44,760 bases of DNA. It comes from an uncultured Gemmiger sp. Its GTDB lineage: Bacteria > Bacillota > Clostridia > Oscillospirales > Ruminococcaceae. The stretch is from contig CALWNP010000019.1 of NCBI GenBank assembly GCA_944382835.1, positions 1 through 44,760 of the forward strand. Direction: 5' to 3'. Every line of letters starts with the position of its first letter. Positions within the stretch are counted from its first letter, which is position 1. The notes beneath the pieces are model-generated. The model was given only the letters and a program-made list of their open reading frames with translations, did no database searches and had not been told where the DNA came from. The position numbers were made by a program, and so were the translations under genes. Shown here piece after piece: positions 10,778-18,470 of the stretch.

Positions 10778-12475
10778 ATGCCGAACACAGGACAAAAATT
10801 CAGCACCCGCCTGGCCATCGCCCTGATCGGGGCGATGGCGGGGACGGCGGTCTTTCTGCTGGTCTATGGTACTGCCACCCTGCATCCCACCTGGGATGGG
10901 TGGATTCTCAACGGCTATGACGAGTGGGATGTGCAGCAGCACTATGCCGGCTGGGTGCTTTTCCGCAACAGCCATTGGGCCTTCCCCCTGGGGCTGGCCG
11001 ATACCATCGCGGCGCCCGACGGCACCGTGATCACCTACACCGACAGCCTGCCCTGGGTCAGCATCGGGTTCAAACTGCTGCGCGGGTTGTTGCCCTCCAC
11101 CTTCCAGTTCTTCGGCTGGTATACCCTGGTCTGCTTTGCCTTCCAGGGGGCGGCCGGGGCACTGCTCTGCGCCCGGGGATTGCGGGGTAAAACCGGCCTG
11201 GCGGTGGCCGGGCTGGGCGGGCTGCTCTTTGCCTGCATGCCCACCCTGTGGGAGCGGGCCTTCCGCCATGTGGCGCTGGCATCCCACTTTCTCTATCTTT
11301 TCGCGTTGTACGGGTATCTGGAATACCGCCAGGCCCTGCGCCGGGGGCAAAAACAGCTGCCCTGGCTCTTTCCGCTGCTGGCCTTTGCGGCGGTGGGCAT
11401 CCACCCCTACTTTCTGCCCCTGGTCATGATCTGCGCCCTCTGCGCCGCCATCGACCGGGGCCGGATCGGTGGGGGATGGGGTGCTGCGGCACTGCAGTTC
11501 GGCGCCAGCCTCGCCGCGGCCCTGGCAGGCGGGCTGCTCTGCGGGGCCATCGGCTTCAGCGACGGGACTTCCCGGGCGGGCTACGGCGATTTCTCCATGA
11601 ACCTCAATGCCATCTTCAACCCCAGCTCCCGGGGCGGCTATACCTGGTCCCGTCTGCTGCCGGTGCTGCCGCAGCAGAGCGGCCAGTATGACGGTTTCAA
11701 TTATCTGGGGCTGGGCGTCCTGCTGCTGGTCGGTCTGGCCCTGCTCCGGGTCGCCTTCACGACGATCACCCGGCGGAAAAAGGTGGCCGACTGGTGGCGG
11801 CGCAACGGCCCGCTGTTCGGCTGCTGCCTCTTCCTGACCCTCTTTGCCGCCAGCAACAAGCTGTATTGGGGCAATGCGGGCCTCCAGTTCCCGCTGCCCT
11901 CCTGGCTGACCGAACTCTGCGGCATCTTCCGCTCCAGCGGCCGGATGTTCTACCTGGTGGGGGCCTGCATGGTCCTCTTCGGGGTCTACACCCTGCGCAG
12001 CGCCCTGACCGGGCGGGGTGGGGTGTGGCTCTGCGCTGCCTTGGCCCTGGTGGTGGCGGTGCAGGGCTGGGACCTCAGCGCAGTGGCGGCCCAGAAACGG
12101 GCCATCTTTGCGGCCGAGACCAACGCCACGGTGGTCAATGATGAACAGACCGCCCAGCTGGGAGTGGGCCACACCCAGCTTTTGGCCACTGGCGAGATCC
12201 GGGAGGACCGTCTGCGGCTGCTGGCCATTCTGGCGGGCAAGCAGGGTCTGTCCACCAACCTGGACATCTCGGTCTCGGGCAGCCATCCCGGCGCCGAGGC
12301 CAGCGTCCGGGAGGCCGCTTCCCAATTGGAAAACGGAAGCTATGATCCCACCGCCGTCTATGTCACCACCGACGGCCAGCAGTGGGAAACCTGGCAGCAG
12401 GTCTTTGCCGGGCAGGACGGCCTGACCTTCTTTGTGGCCGACTCCTGCTATTTTATGGTTCCGGCCGCCGGATAA
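10778..12475 (+). CDS. Polytopic membrane protein, DUF6311-like
   Basis: About 565 aa with around ten hydrophobic segments. The N-terminal loop has GYDEWDVQQHYAGWVLFRNS, followed by a stretch naming ADTIAAPDG; this resembles the first periplasmic loop of GT-C-type sugar transferases and matches DUF6311 as I recall it. The C-terminal 120 residues are soluble and external (AQKRAIFAAETNATVV onward). Function is not known; an envelope glycosyl-transfer role is inference from fold class alone. AAAGGA lies upstream of ATG 10778. It is inserted between rsh and dtd, which are usually adjacent in Firmicutes, so its presence in this operon is notable. Confidence 0.7.
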   Translation: MPNTGQKFSTRLAIALIGAMAGTAVFLLVYGTATLHPTWDGWILNGYDEWDVQQHYAGWVLFRNSHWAFPLGLADTIAAPDGTVITYTDSLPWVSIGFKLLRGLLPSTFQFFGWYTLVCFAFQGAAGALLCARGLRGKTGLAVAGLGGLLFACMPTLWERAFRHVALASHFLYLFALYGYLEYRQALRRGQKQLPWLFPLLAFAAVGIHPYFLPLVMICALCAAIDRGRIGGGWGAAALQFGASLAAALAGGLLCGAIGFSDGTSRAGYGDFSMNLNAIFNPSSRGGYTWSRLLPVLPQQSGQYDGFNYLGLGVLLLVGLALLRVAFTTITRRKKVADWWRRNGPLFGCCLFLTLFAASNKLYWGNAGLQFPLPSWLTELCGIFRSSGRMFYLVGACMVLFGVYTLRSALTGRGGVWLCAALALVVAVQGWDLSAVAAQKRAIFAAETNATVVNDEQTAQLGVGHTQLLATGEIREDRLRLLAILAGKQGLSTNLDISVSGSHPGAEASVREAASQLENGSYDPTAVYVTTDGQQWETWQQVFAGQDGLTFFVADSCYFMVPAAG

Positions 12476-12496
12476 GGCCGGGAAAGGAAGAACTTC

Positions 12497-12979
12497 ATGC
12501 GCGCTGTGATTCAACGTGTTTCCTCCGCCTCGGTCCGGGTAGACGGGGGCCCGCCCCGACAGATCGGCCCGGGGCTGGTGATTCTGCTGGGGGTGCGGGA
12601 GACCGACGATCTCTCCATCGTCCCCAAGCTGGCCGAAAAATGTGCCCACCTGCGGATCTTCAACGACGAGGCGGGCAAGCTCAACCGCAGTGCGGTGGAG
12701 CTGGGCTACGATGCCCTGGTGGTCAGCAACTTTACCCTCTATGGCGACACCACCAAGGGCAAGCGCCCCAGCTTCATCCATGCCGCCAAGGGAGAGCTGG
12801 CGGTCAATGGCTACCAGCAGTTTTTGACCGAGATTTCCCGCCAGGGGCTGCATCAGGTGCAGCACGGCGAGTTTGGCGCCGACATGCAGGTCAGCCTGGT
12901 CAACGATGGCCCGGTGACCATCGTCATCGACACCGATGAATGGAAAAAAAATTCCTCCCACGAAAGGAGAATCCTATGA
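12497..12979 (+). CDS. dtd: D-aminoacyl-tRNA deacylase
   Basis: About 160 aa. Removes D-amino acids (and Gly from tRNA-Ala) mischarged on tRNA. The hallmark Gly-cisPro motif is present in NDGPVT near the C terminus, and the other half of the active site is SNFTLYGDTTKGKRPSF. Most family members have SQ at the start of that motif; here it is SN, a conservative change seen directly in the sequence. AAAGGAAG precedes ATG 12497. The stop overlaps the next start by 4 nt (ATGA), so translation is coupled to the MBL-fold gene. Confidence 0.95.
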   Translation: MRAVIQRVSSASVRVDGGPPRQIGPGLVILLGVRETDDLSIVPKLAEKCAHLRIFNDEAGKLNRSAVELGYDALVVSNFTLYGDTTKGKRPSFIHAAKGELAVNGYQQFLTEISRQGLHQVQHGEFGADMQVSLVNDGPVTIVIDTDEWKKNSSHERRIL

Positions 12980-13581
12980 AACTCATCCACATCTCCGGCC
13001 CCTGGCCGCTGTGCACCAACACCTTTCTGGTCCTGACCGACGCCGGCCATGCCGTGGCGGTGGACCCGGCTGCCTCGGTGGAAAGCTACACCAAGGCCCT
13101 GGCCGAAAACAACGCCCAGCTCACCCACATCTTTCTCACCCACGGCCACTATGACCATGTGGGGGCGGTGGAAGAACTGGTGGCCCAGACCGGCGCCGTC
13201 GTCTACATCGACCCCGCCGACCGCCAGGGCAGCCAGATGTTCCCCCTCAAGCCCCAGATGGATTGCCAGCCCTGGCCCCAGAGCGGGGAGCTGCGGGTGG
13301 ATGAGCTGACCTTCCGGATCTGGCACACCCCCGGCCACAGCCCGGGCAGCGTCTGCATCGGCTGCGGCGGGCTGCTGTTCAGCGGCGACACCCTCTTTGC
13401 GGGGTCCTGCGGCCGGGTGGATCTGCCCGGCGGCAGCCCGGCCCAGATGCGGCAGAGCCTCTCGCTGGTGGCGGCCCTGCCCCTGTCCGATGACACCCAG
13501 GTCCTGCCCGGCCATCAGGGATTTTCCACCCTGGGGCAGGAGCGCAAGAGCAACCCCTATCTGTTGGGGGATTGGTACTGA
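12976..13581 (+). CDS. MBL-fold metallo-hydrolase (glyoxalase II-like)
   Basis: About 201 aa. The zinc-binding signature THGHYDH is at 55-61, followed by the later ligands in HTPGHSPGS (His), GDTLF (Asp) and LPGHQG (His). This complete set fits a small glyoxalase II-like hydrolase. The substrate is unknown; YcbL/GloB-like thioesters are possible. ATG 12976 overlaps the dtd stop by 4 nt and has GAAAGGAGA upstream at 12962-12970. The dtd-MBL-hemZ order recurs in Clostridia, as I recall, which argues for a housekeeping role rather than a resistance beta-lactamase. Confidence 0.88.
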   Translation: MKLIHISGPWPLCTNTFLVLTDAGHAVAVDPAASVESYTKALAENNAQLTHIFLTHGHYDHVGAVEELVAQTGAVVYIDPADRQGSQMFPLKPQMDCQPWPQSGELRVDELTFRIWHTPGHSPGSVCIGCGGLLFSGDTLFAGSCGRVDLPGGSPAQMRQSLSLVAALPLSDDTQVLPGHQGFSTLGQERKSNPYLLGDWY

Positions 13582-13601
13582 TTTCATCTTCGGAGGCATC
13601 C

Positions 13602-15068
13602 ATGCAGATTGTCTTGCAGGGCGCTGGGGCCGGCTATGAGGCCGAGCACACCGCCCGTATCTTTTTCCCCGCCGCATCGCTGGCGGACACCGTCCCCGCC
13701 GAAGGGGACCTGATTCTGGCGGTGGGCGGAACCCCCGCCATGCTGGCCCTGGTCCGGGTGGGGGAGCAAACCCACTGGCAGGTGCAGCGCACCCCCGCCG
13801 ACCCCAAGGAGGCGGAGTACCAGCTGTGCCGGATGCTCTACACCCTGCTGCGGGCGCAGACCGGTATCCGCCCGCCCTGGGGGATGATGACCGGGGTGCG
13901 CCCGGTGCGGATCATCCACGACATGCGGGCGGCCGGTGCCACCGAGGCGGAAATCCGGGACCGTTTCCTGGACCACTTTGACTGCACCCCCGGCCGGTTC
14001 CAAACGGCGCTGGAGATTGCCGATCTGCAGCGCCCGGTGCTGGAAGCGGCCCGGCCCATGGATTACAGCCTGTATGCCGGCATCCCCTTCTGCCCCAGCC
14101 GGTGCAGCTATTGCAGCTTTGTCTCCCGCACGGTGGGGGACAAGCACACCCGTGCCCTGATCCAGCCCTATGTGGACTGTCTCTGCCGGGAAATTGAAGC
14201 CACCGGCCAGGTGGCCGCCCAATGCGGGCTGCATCTCAAAACCCTTTACATCGGCGGCGGCACCCCCACCAGCCTTTCGGCGGACCAGCTGCGCCGACTG
14301 ATGGAACAGATGGCCGCCTCCTTTGACCTGCACAATCTGCAGGAGTACACGGTGGAGGCCGGCCGCCCCGACTGCACCGACCGGGAAAAGCTGGAGGTGC
14401 TCAAGGAGTACGGTGCCACCCGCATTTCCATCAACCCCCAGACCTTCTCGGATCAGGTGTTGCGCAACATCGGGCGGCGGCACACAGCCCAGGACATCCT
14501 GGACTGCTACCGCACCGCCCGGGCGGTGGGGCATGACAACATCAATATGGACCTGATTGCCGGACTGCCCGGGGACACGGTGGAGGGCTTTGCCCAGAGT
14601 CTGCGCACCGCCATCTCGCTGGATCCCGAAAACATCACCGTCCACACCCTGACCCTCAAGCGGGCCTCCAATCTGGTGGTGGAACACCGGACTGCCGCAT
14701 ATGATGATGTGGCCGCCATGCTGGACTGCTGCGAGATGCTGGTCGCCGCAGGGTACCGGCCCTACTATCTCTACCGCCAGAAGGGGACTTTGCAGAATCT
14801 CGAGAACATCGGCTGGTCCAAGCCGGGCCGGGAATGCCTGTACAACATCTACATCATGGAGGAAATCCACAGCATTCTCTCCACCGGTGCAGGCGGCTCC
14901 ACCAAGCTGGTTTCCCCGGGGGGCCGCCACGGCAGAATCGAGCGGATCTTCAACTACAAGTACCCCAACGAATACATCGACCGCTTTGAGACGGTCCTTG
15001 CCCGCAAGGAAGGAGTGAAACAGTTCTATGCGCCATACATTGCCAGCCAAGCGGCTGGTCGGGATTGA
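13602..15068 (+). CDS. hemZ: Coproporphyrinogen dehydrogenase HemZ-like radical SAM protein
   Basis: About 488 aa. The radical SAM [4Fe-4S] motif is CxxxCxxC at 164, 168 and 171 (CPSRCSYCSF). An N-terminal extension of some 150 residues before it (including PPWGMMTGVRPVR) is typical of HemZ as opposed to HemN. The SAM-binding GGGTPT motif and INPQTFSD follow. HemZ is assigned to anaerobic oxidation of coproporphyrinogen III, but the family includes proteins without proven activity. No other haem gene is in the window. GGAGG lies 5 nt before ATG 13602. The 3' end overlaps the kinase gene by 41 nt. Confidence 0.88.
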   Translation: MQIVLQGAGAGYEAEHTARIFFPAASLADTVPAEGDLILAVGGTPAMLALVRVGEQTHWQVQRTPADPKEAEYQLCRMLYTLLRAQTGIRPPWGMMTGVRPVRIIHDMRAAGATEAEIRDRFLDHFDCTPGRFQTALEIADLQRPVLEAARPMDYSLYAGIPFCPSRCSYCSFVSRTVGDKHTRALIQPYVDCLCREIEATGQVAAQCGLHLKTLYIGGGTPTSLSADQLRRLMEQMAASFDLHNLQEYTVEAGRPDCTDREKLEVLKEYGATRISINPQTFSDQVLRNIGRRHTAQDILDCYRTARAVGHDNINMDLIAGLPGDTVEGFAQSLRTAISLDPENITVHTLTLKRASNLVVEHRTAAYDDVAAMLDCCEMLVAAGYRPYYLYRQKGTLQNLENIGWSKPGRECLYNIYIMEEIHSILSTGAGGSTKLVSPGGRHGRIERIFNYKYPNEYIDRFETVLARKEGVKQFYAPYIASQAAGRD

Positions 15069-15981
15069 CCTGATCAACCTGGCAGCCCGTGATATCCCCG
15101 CCCTTGTGGCCCTGGGGGAGGCACAGTACCAAAAACGCATCGAGGCCGCGGCGGATGCCGTGCTGGCCTCCCAGCGGCATCTGGTCATGCTCACCGGTCC
15201 GTCGGCCGCCGGCAAGACAACCTCGGCCAACCGCCTGGCGACCGAAATCCGCAAGCGCGGACTTCGCAGTATGGTCATGAGCCTGGACGATTTCTTTGTG
15301 GGGGCGGGCAAATATCCCAAACGCCCCGACGGTGGCGATGACTTTGAATGTCTGGAAGCCCTGGACCTGCCGCTGCTGCGCAGCTGTCTGCGCCAGCTGT
15401 GGGAGATCGGGGAGTGCGATGCCCCCATCTTTGATTTTCTGGCGGCTCAGCCTGCCCCGGAAACCCGCCACATCGACTGCCGCGGCGGGGTGGCCGTCGT
15501 CGAGGGATTGCACGCCTTCAACCCCGCTCTGACCGAGCACCTGCCTGCCCAGTCGGTGATGAACATCTACGCCAGCCTGCGGGAGGAGTACGCCGGCACC
15601 GAAGGAAACCGTCTGCTGGAAACCAGGGACATCCGCCTGGCCCGCCGCCTGACCCGGGACTGGCTGTTCCGCGGCCACGATGCCACCTTCACCCTGGAGC
15701 TCTGGCCCCATGTCTGCCAGTCGGAGGACCTGTACATCAAGGCCTTCAAGAAGCGGGCGGATCTGGTGCTGGACACCTCCTTCAGCTATGAGCCCTGCCT
15801 GTGGAAGGGCTATACCGACGGGATGCCGGGTGGTGCCTTCGAGACGGAAATGCGTCGTCTGGCCGAAAAGTTTTCCGGCTTTGTTTCGATGGAACCGCAG
15901 CAGGTTCCCGCCGACAGCATGCTGCGGGAGTTCATCGGCCAGGAAAATCGGCCGCCCCGCGGAGGCTGCGGCAAAAATTAA
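15028..15981 (+). CDS. Uridine kinase/phosphoribulokinase-family nucleoside kinase
   Basis: About 317 aa P-loop kinase. Walker A is GPSAAGKTT at 57-65, followed by the SLDDFFV segment that binds the nucleoside/ribose in uridine kinases, and VAVVEGLHAFNP as Walker B/lid region. Many Clostridia carry a longer version with an N-terminal TGS-like domain; here only about 50 residues precede the P-loop, so this is the short form. The phosphate acceptor cannot be told from sequence. AAGGAAGGAG sits within hemZ 11 nt before ATG 15028, so expression is coupled to hemZ. Confidence 0.8.
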   Translation: MRHTLPAKRLVGIDLINLAARDIPALVALGEAQYQKRIEAAADAVLASQRHLVMLTGPSAAGKTTSANRLATEIRKRGLRSMVMSLDDFFVGAGKYPKRPDGGDDFECLEALDLPLLRSCLRQLWEIGECDAPIFDFLAAQPAPETRHIDCRGGVAVVEGLHAFNPALTEHLPAQSVMNIYASLREEYAGTEGNRLLETRDIRLARRLTRDWLFRGHDATFTLELWPHVCQSEDLYIKAFKKRADLVLDTSFSYEPCLWKGYTDGMPGGAFETEMRRLAEKFSGFVSMEPQQVPADSMLREFIGQENRPPRGGCGKN

Positions 15982-16024
15982 CGGAAACGTCACAAATCGG
16001 CGTGGTATTCTTCGGATTTTCGCA

Positions 16025-16053
16025 TTGCAAAGGCCCTCGTTATGGGCTATAAT
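16025..16053 (+). promoter_or_regulatory. Sigma-A promoter of the zinc-ribbon gene
   Basis: TTGCAA (16025-16030), 17-bp spacer, perfect TATAAT (16048-16053). It is one of the best promoters in the window and separates the following gene from the hemZ-kinase operon. The 153-base gap 15982-16134 holds nothing else I can recognise. Confidence 0.8.
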
Positions 16054-16134
16054 GCAGATAACGAAGAGCGCGCGCGCCGGATCTGTGGAAGATTCCGCTG
16101 CGCGAAATTGATTGAGAAAATGAGGTGTTTTGAG

Positions 16135-16596
16135 ATGTTTGAACTGGATATCGAAATGCTCAAAGAACAGGGCATGCAGCTGGTGGATACCGCCAAAAAG
16201 ACCGCCCTGGATATTGCTGACAAGGGCAAAAACCAGATAGACCTGCTCAATCAGCAGGCACGGCTGTCCAAGGCACAGCGCCAGCTGGGTGCGCTGGTTT
16301 ACAGCCTGCACAAGACCGGCGAGGAGAACCAGCCCCTGGTGGACAAATACATCGAGGCCATCGCCGATGTGGAGAAGACCATCGAGGAGATCAAGGCCCG
16401 CATGACCCCCGCCGAGCGCGCCGAGGCCGAGGCTGCCGAAGCCAGCCAGGCCGAGGAGGATGTGGCGGTTCAGGCGCCGGAAACGGCCGAGGAGGAAGAG
16501 ATCCGTCCCCGCGGCGAGACCAAGACCTGCCCCGTCTGCAGTGCTGAGGTGGATGCCGACGCGCTGTTTTGCAACCACTGCGGCGCCCAGCTGTAA
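16135..16596 (+). CDS. Coiled-coil protein with C-terminal zinc ribbon
   Basis: About 153 aa. Residues 1-90 are helical and charged with heptad-like spacing (DIADKGKNQIDLLNQQARL). An Ala/Glu-rich linker follows, and the last 23 residues are a treble-clef zinc ribbon with CPVC and CNHC. This layout is common in Clostridia and is of unknown role; binding of a partner through the helix is inference. Start ATG 16135 has GAGGTG 7 nt upstream; ATG 16120 lies before that site. It has its own strong promoter and is probably monocistronic. Confidence 0.8.
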   Translation: MFELDIEMLKEQGMQLVDTAKKTALDIADKGKNQIDLLNQQARLSKAQRQLGALVYSLHKTGEENQPLVDKYIEAIADVEKTIEEIKARMTPAERAEAEAAEASQAEEDVAVQAPETAEEEEIRPRGETKTCPVCSAEVDADALFCNHCGAQL

Positions 16597-16620
16597 CCGG
16601 GTGAAATTTTCCGCGGGCGC

Positions 16621-16648
16621 TTGACAAACCGCGGTTCGGTAGTACAAT
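16621..16648 (+). promoter_or_regulatory. Sigma-A promoter of the mazG block
   Basis: Perfect TTGACA at 16621-16626, a 16-bp spacer, then TACAAT at 16643-16648. It starts transcription about 35 nt before mazG. Confidence 0.8.
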
Positions 16649-16691
16649 GTTGCGTGACGGTTTTGCCGCCGCCCCCAGCAGAAAGGACCCC

Positions 16692-17384
16692 ATGGAATAT
16701 CCAAAACAGCAACCCTATACCGCACAGGACCTGGTCAACATCATCGCCATCTTGCGGGACCCGGACAACGGCTGCCCCTGGGATAAGGTGCAGACCCACC
16801 GGTCCATCCGGATGAATTTTCTGGAGGAAGCCTACGAGGCGGTGGATGCCATCGACCTGGAGGACCCTGACCTTCTGTGTGAGGAGCTGGGGGATGTGCT
16901 GATGCAGGTGGTCTTCCACACCCGGATCGAGGAGGAAGCCGGCCGGTTTCGCTGGGCGGATGTCTGCGATGGGGTCTGCCGCAAGCTGGTACTGCGCCAT
17001 CCCAACATTTTTGGGCCGGCCGCCGGGTTTGAGGGCATAAAAGATTGGGATGCGCTCAAGAATAGGGAAAAGGGCCGTGTGACCGCGGCCCAGGACCTGG
17101 ACAGCGTCCCTCGGGCGCTGCCTGCCCTGATGCGGGCCGCCAAGCTGCAAAAGCGCGCCGCACGCTATCCCGAACTGGCCCGGCCTGCCACCGACGGCAT
17201 TGCACAGGCCGCCGAGGCACTGCGCCAGGCACCCGCCGGCAGCGAGCCCGCCCGCCAGGCGCTGGGAGAGCTGCTGTTTCAGGCAGTGGCCCTGGCCCGG
17301 CAACAGGGGTTGGACCCCGAAGAAATCCTGCAGCAGCGCAACGAGGCGTTTGCCCGCCAGGCGCTGCCCACCACAACCGACTGA
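16692..17384 (+). CDS. mazG: Nucleoside triphosphate pyrophosphohydrolase MazG
   Basis: About 230 aa. Hydrolyses NTPs/dNTPs to NMP and PPi, cleansing aberrant nucleotides. The MazG core is clear: CPWDKVQTHRSIRMNFLEEAYEAVDAI in pieces around residues 28-55, then EELGDVLMQVVFHTRIEEE with the metal-binding Glu/Asp residues. The second, C-terminal MazG half is degenerate (KNREKGRV, later EEILQQRNEAF) and shorter than in E. coli. GAAAGGA precedes ATG 16692. In B. subtilis the homologue YabN carries an extra N-terminal methylase domain, which is missing here. First gene of the conserved mazG-HU-rqcP-yabP-yabQ-divIC block. Confidence 0.93.
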   Translation: MEYPKQQPYTAQDLVNIIAILRDPDNGCPWDKVQTHRSIRMNFLEEAYEAVDAIDLEDPDLLCEELGDVLMQVVFHTRIEEEAGRFRWADVCDGVCRKLVLRHPNIFGPAAGFEGIKDWDALKNREKGRVTAAQDLDSVPRALPALMRAAKLQKRAARYPELARPATDGIAQAAEALRQAPAGSEPARQALGELLFQAVALARQQGLDPEEILQQRNEAFARQALPTTTD

Positions 17385-17454
17385 AGGCGGATGTTTGGCC
17401 GGCCGTTTGGCTGCCCCTGCCTTTGTCAGATAAAGAACTTGGAGGTACAAACAA

Positions 17455-17727
17455 ATGACCAAAGTTGAACTGATTGCCGCTGTGGCTGCCGATGCTGGCC
17501 TGAGCAAGAAGGACGCCGAGAAGGCTGTCAACAGCACCCTGGCCACCATCACCAACGCCCTGAAGGAGGGTGACAAGGTTTCTCTGGTCGGCTTCGGCAC
17601 GTTCGAAGTGCGCGAGCGCCCCGAGCGCAAGGGCCGCAACCCCCAGACCAAGGAAGAGATCACCATTCCCGCTTCCAAGCTGCCTGCTTTCAAGGCCGGC
17701 AAGGCTCTGAAGGATTCGGTCCAGTAA
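17455..17727 (+). CDS. hup: DNA-binding protein HU
   Basis: 90 aa nucleoid protein. The HU/IHF signature is complete: [21 protein letters not shown], then [20 protein letters not shown], the beta-arm that grips DNA, and FKAGKALKD at the end. The codon use is cleaner (GGC, AAG, CTG) than in its neighbours, as expected for an abundant protein. GGAGGT lies upstream. A strong terminator follows at 17749, so HU mRNA is largely separate from the genes after it. Confidence 0.97.
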   Translation: MTKVELIAAVAADAGLSKKDAEKAVNSTLATITNALKEGDKVSLVGFGTFEVRERPERKGRNPQTKEEITIPASKLPAFKAGKALKDSVQ

Positions 17728-17748
17728 TCCAAGGCTTTGATGCCCTTT

Positions 17749-17780
17749 CCCCGCCGCCAGCTGACGGCGGGGTTTTGTTT
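17749..17780 (+). terminator. Rho-independent terminator after HU
   Basis: CCCCGCCG (17749-17756) pairs perfectly with CGGCGGGG (17765-17772), loop CCAGCTGA, followed by TTTTGTTT. Confidence 0.9.
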
Positions 17781-17808
17781 GAATCTGTCACAGGAAAGGA
17801 CGTTTCCG

Positions 17809-18051
17809 ATGCGTTTGGACAAATATCTCAAGGTCAGCCGGCTGATCAAACGGCGCACCCTGGCCAACGAGGTTGCCGATGCGGGACGGGTGCTGGTGGG
17901 CGGCAAGCCCGCCAAGGCCAGCTATGCGGTCAAGCCCGGCGACATCATCGAGATCACCTTCGGCAACCGGCCCATCAAGGTCCGGGTCCTCTCGGTGGAG
18001 GAACCCAAGGGCAAGGACGTGGCCCGGGAACTGTTTGAAGTCATCGACTGA
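17809..18051 (+). CDS. rqcP: RNA-binding S4-domain protein RqcP
   Basis: 80 aa, essentially one S4 domain (MRLDKYLKVSRLIKRRTLAN, then GRVLVGGKPAKASYAVKPGD). RqcP (formerly YabO, Hsp15-like) binds obstructed 50S subunits and works with RqcH in alanine tailing for ribosome-associated quality control. Size and position between mazG/HU and yabP are those of B. subtilis rqcP. The in-frame ATG at 17737 is discarded because it lies before the HU terminator; ATG 17809 has AGGAAAGGA upstream. Confidence 0.93.
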   Translation: MRLDKYLKVSRLIKRRTLANEVADAGRVLVGGKPAKASYAVKPGDIIEITFGNRPIKVRVLSVEEPKGKDVARELFEVID

Positions 18052-18092
18052 ACCGGTATATTTCAAGGCCCTTCTGCATATTGTTTGTTAGA

Positions 18093-18137
18093 TGCCGTTC
18101 CTGAGAAAAGAAAACGGCACCGGCGGGAACTTTCCCG
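18093..18137 (+). other. Paired hairpins in the yabP leader
   Basis: In the 115-base gap between rqcP and yabP, TGCCGTT (18093-18099) pairs with AACGGCA (18113-18119). CGGGAA (18124-18129) then pairs with TTCCCG (18132-18137) around a very tight turn. Neither has a T-run. I see no convincing promoter here, so these may be mRNA processing or stability elements. Confidence 0.35.
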
Positions 18138-18166
18138 GACAAACTAGATGCGGAGGGCCTTGTCAT

Positions 18167-18469
18167 ATGCCGGCCAATCAAAACCAAACCCCGCGACCCG
18201 AAGCCCTGCCGGCCCGGGTCCATTCTTTGACGCTGGAAAACCGCAGCCGCCTGGTGGTCACCGGGGTGAACCGGGTGGTCAGCTACGACGAAACCGGTGC
18301 CACCCTCCAGACTCCCCAGGGGGATCTGAACATCGGGGGACAGGGCATTCAGGTCAGTGAGCTGTCGGTGCGCACCGGCGAGGTACAGATCAGCGGCAAG
18401 ATCGAGTACCTGCAGTACACCGAGAACAAAGAGAGCGCCGGAAACTTCTTCGCCCGGCTCTTCCGCTGA
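18167..18469 (+). CDS. yabP: Sporulation protein YabP
   Basis: 100 aa. Matches YabP in size and in the core HSLTLENRSRLVVTGVNRVVSYDE, with later LQTPQGDLNIGGQGIQVSEL. In B. subtilis YabP and YabQ are mother-cell proteins needed for cortex/coat assembly under sigma-E. GGAGG lies 10 nt before ATG 18167. It is followed 1 nt later by yabQ. Synteny with mazG-rqcP and divIC makes the call firm, even though relatives of the probable host are usually described as non-sporulating. Confidence 0.9.
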   Translation: MPANQNQTPRPEALPARVHSLTLENRSRLVVTGVNRVVSYDETGATLQTPQGDLNIGGQGIQVSELSVRTGEVQISGKIEYLQYTENKESAGNFFARLFR

Positions 18470-18470
18470 G

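Noticed and set aside
12976-13581. Metallo-beta-lactamase resistance gene.
   Set aside because: It is a small glyoxalase II-like MBL-fold protein without a signal peptide, in a conserved housekeeping position after dtd.
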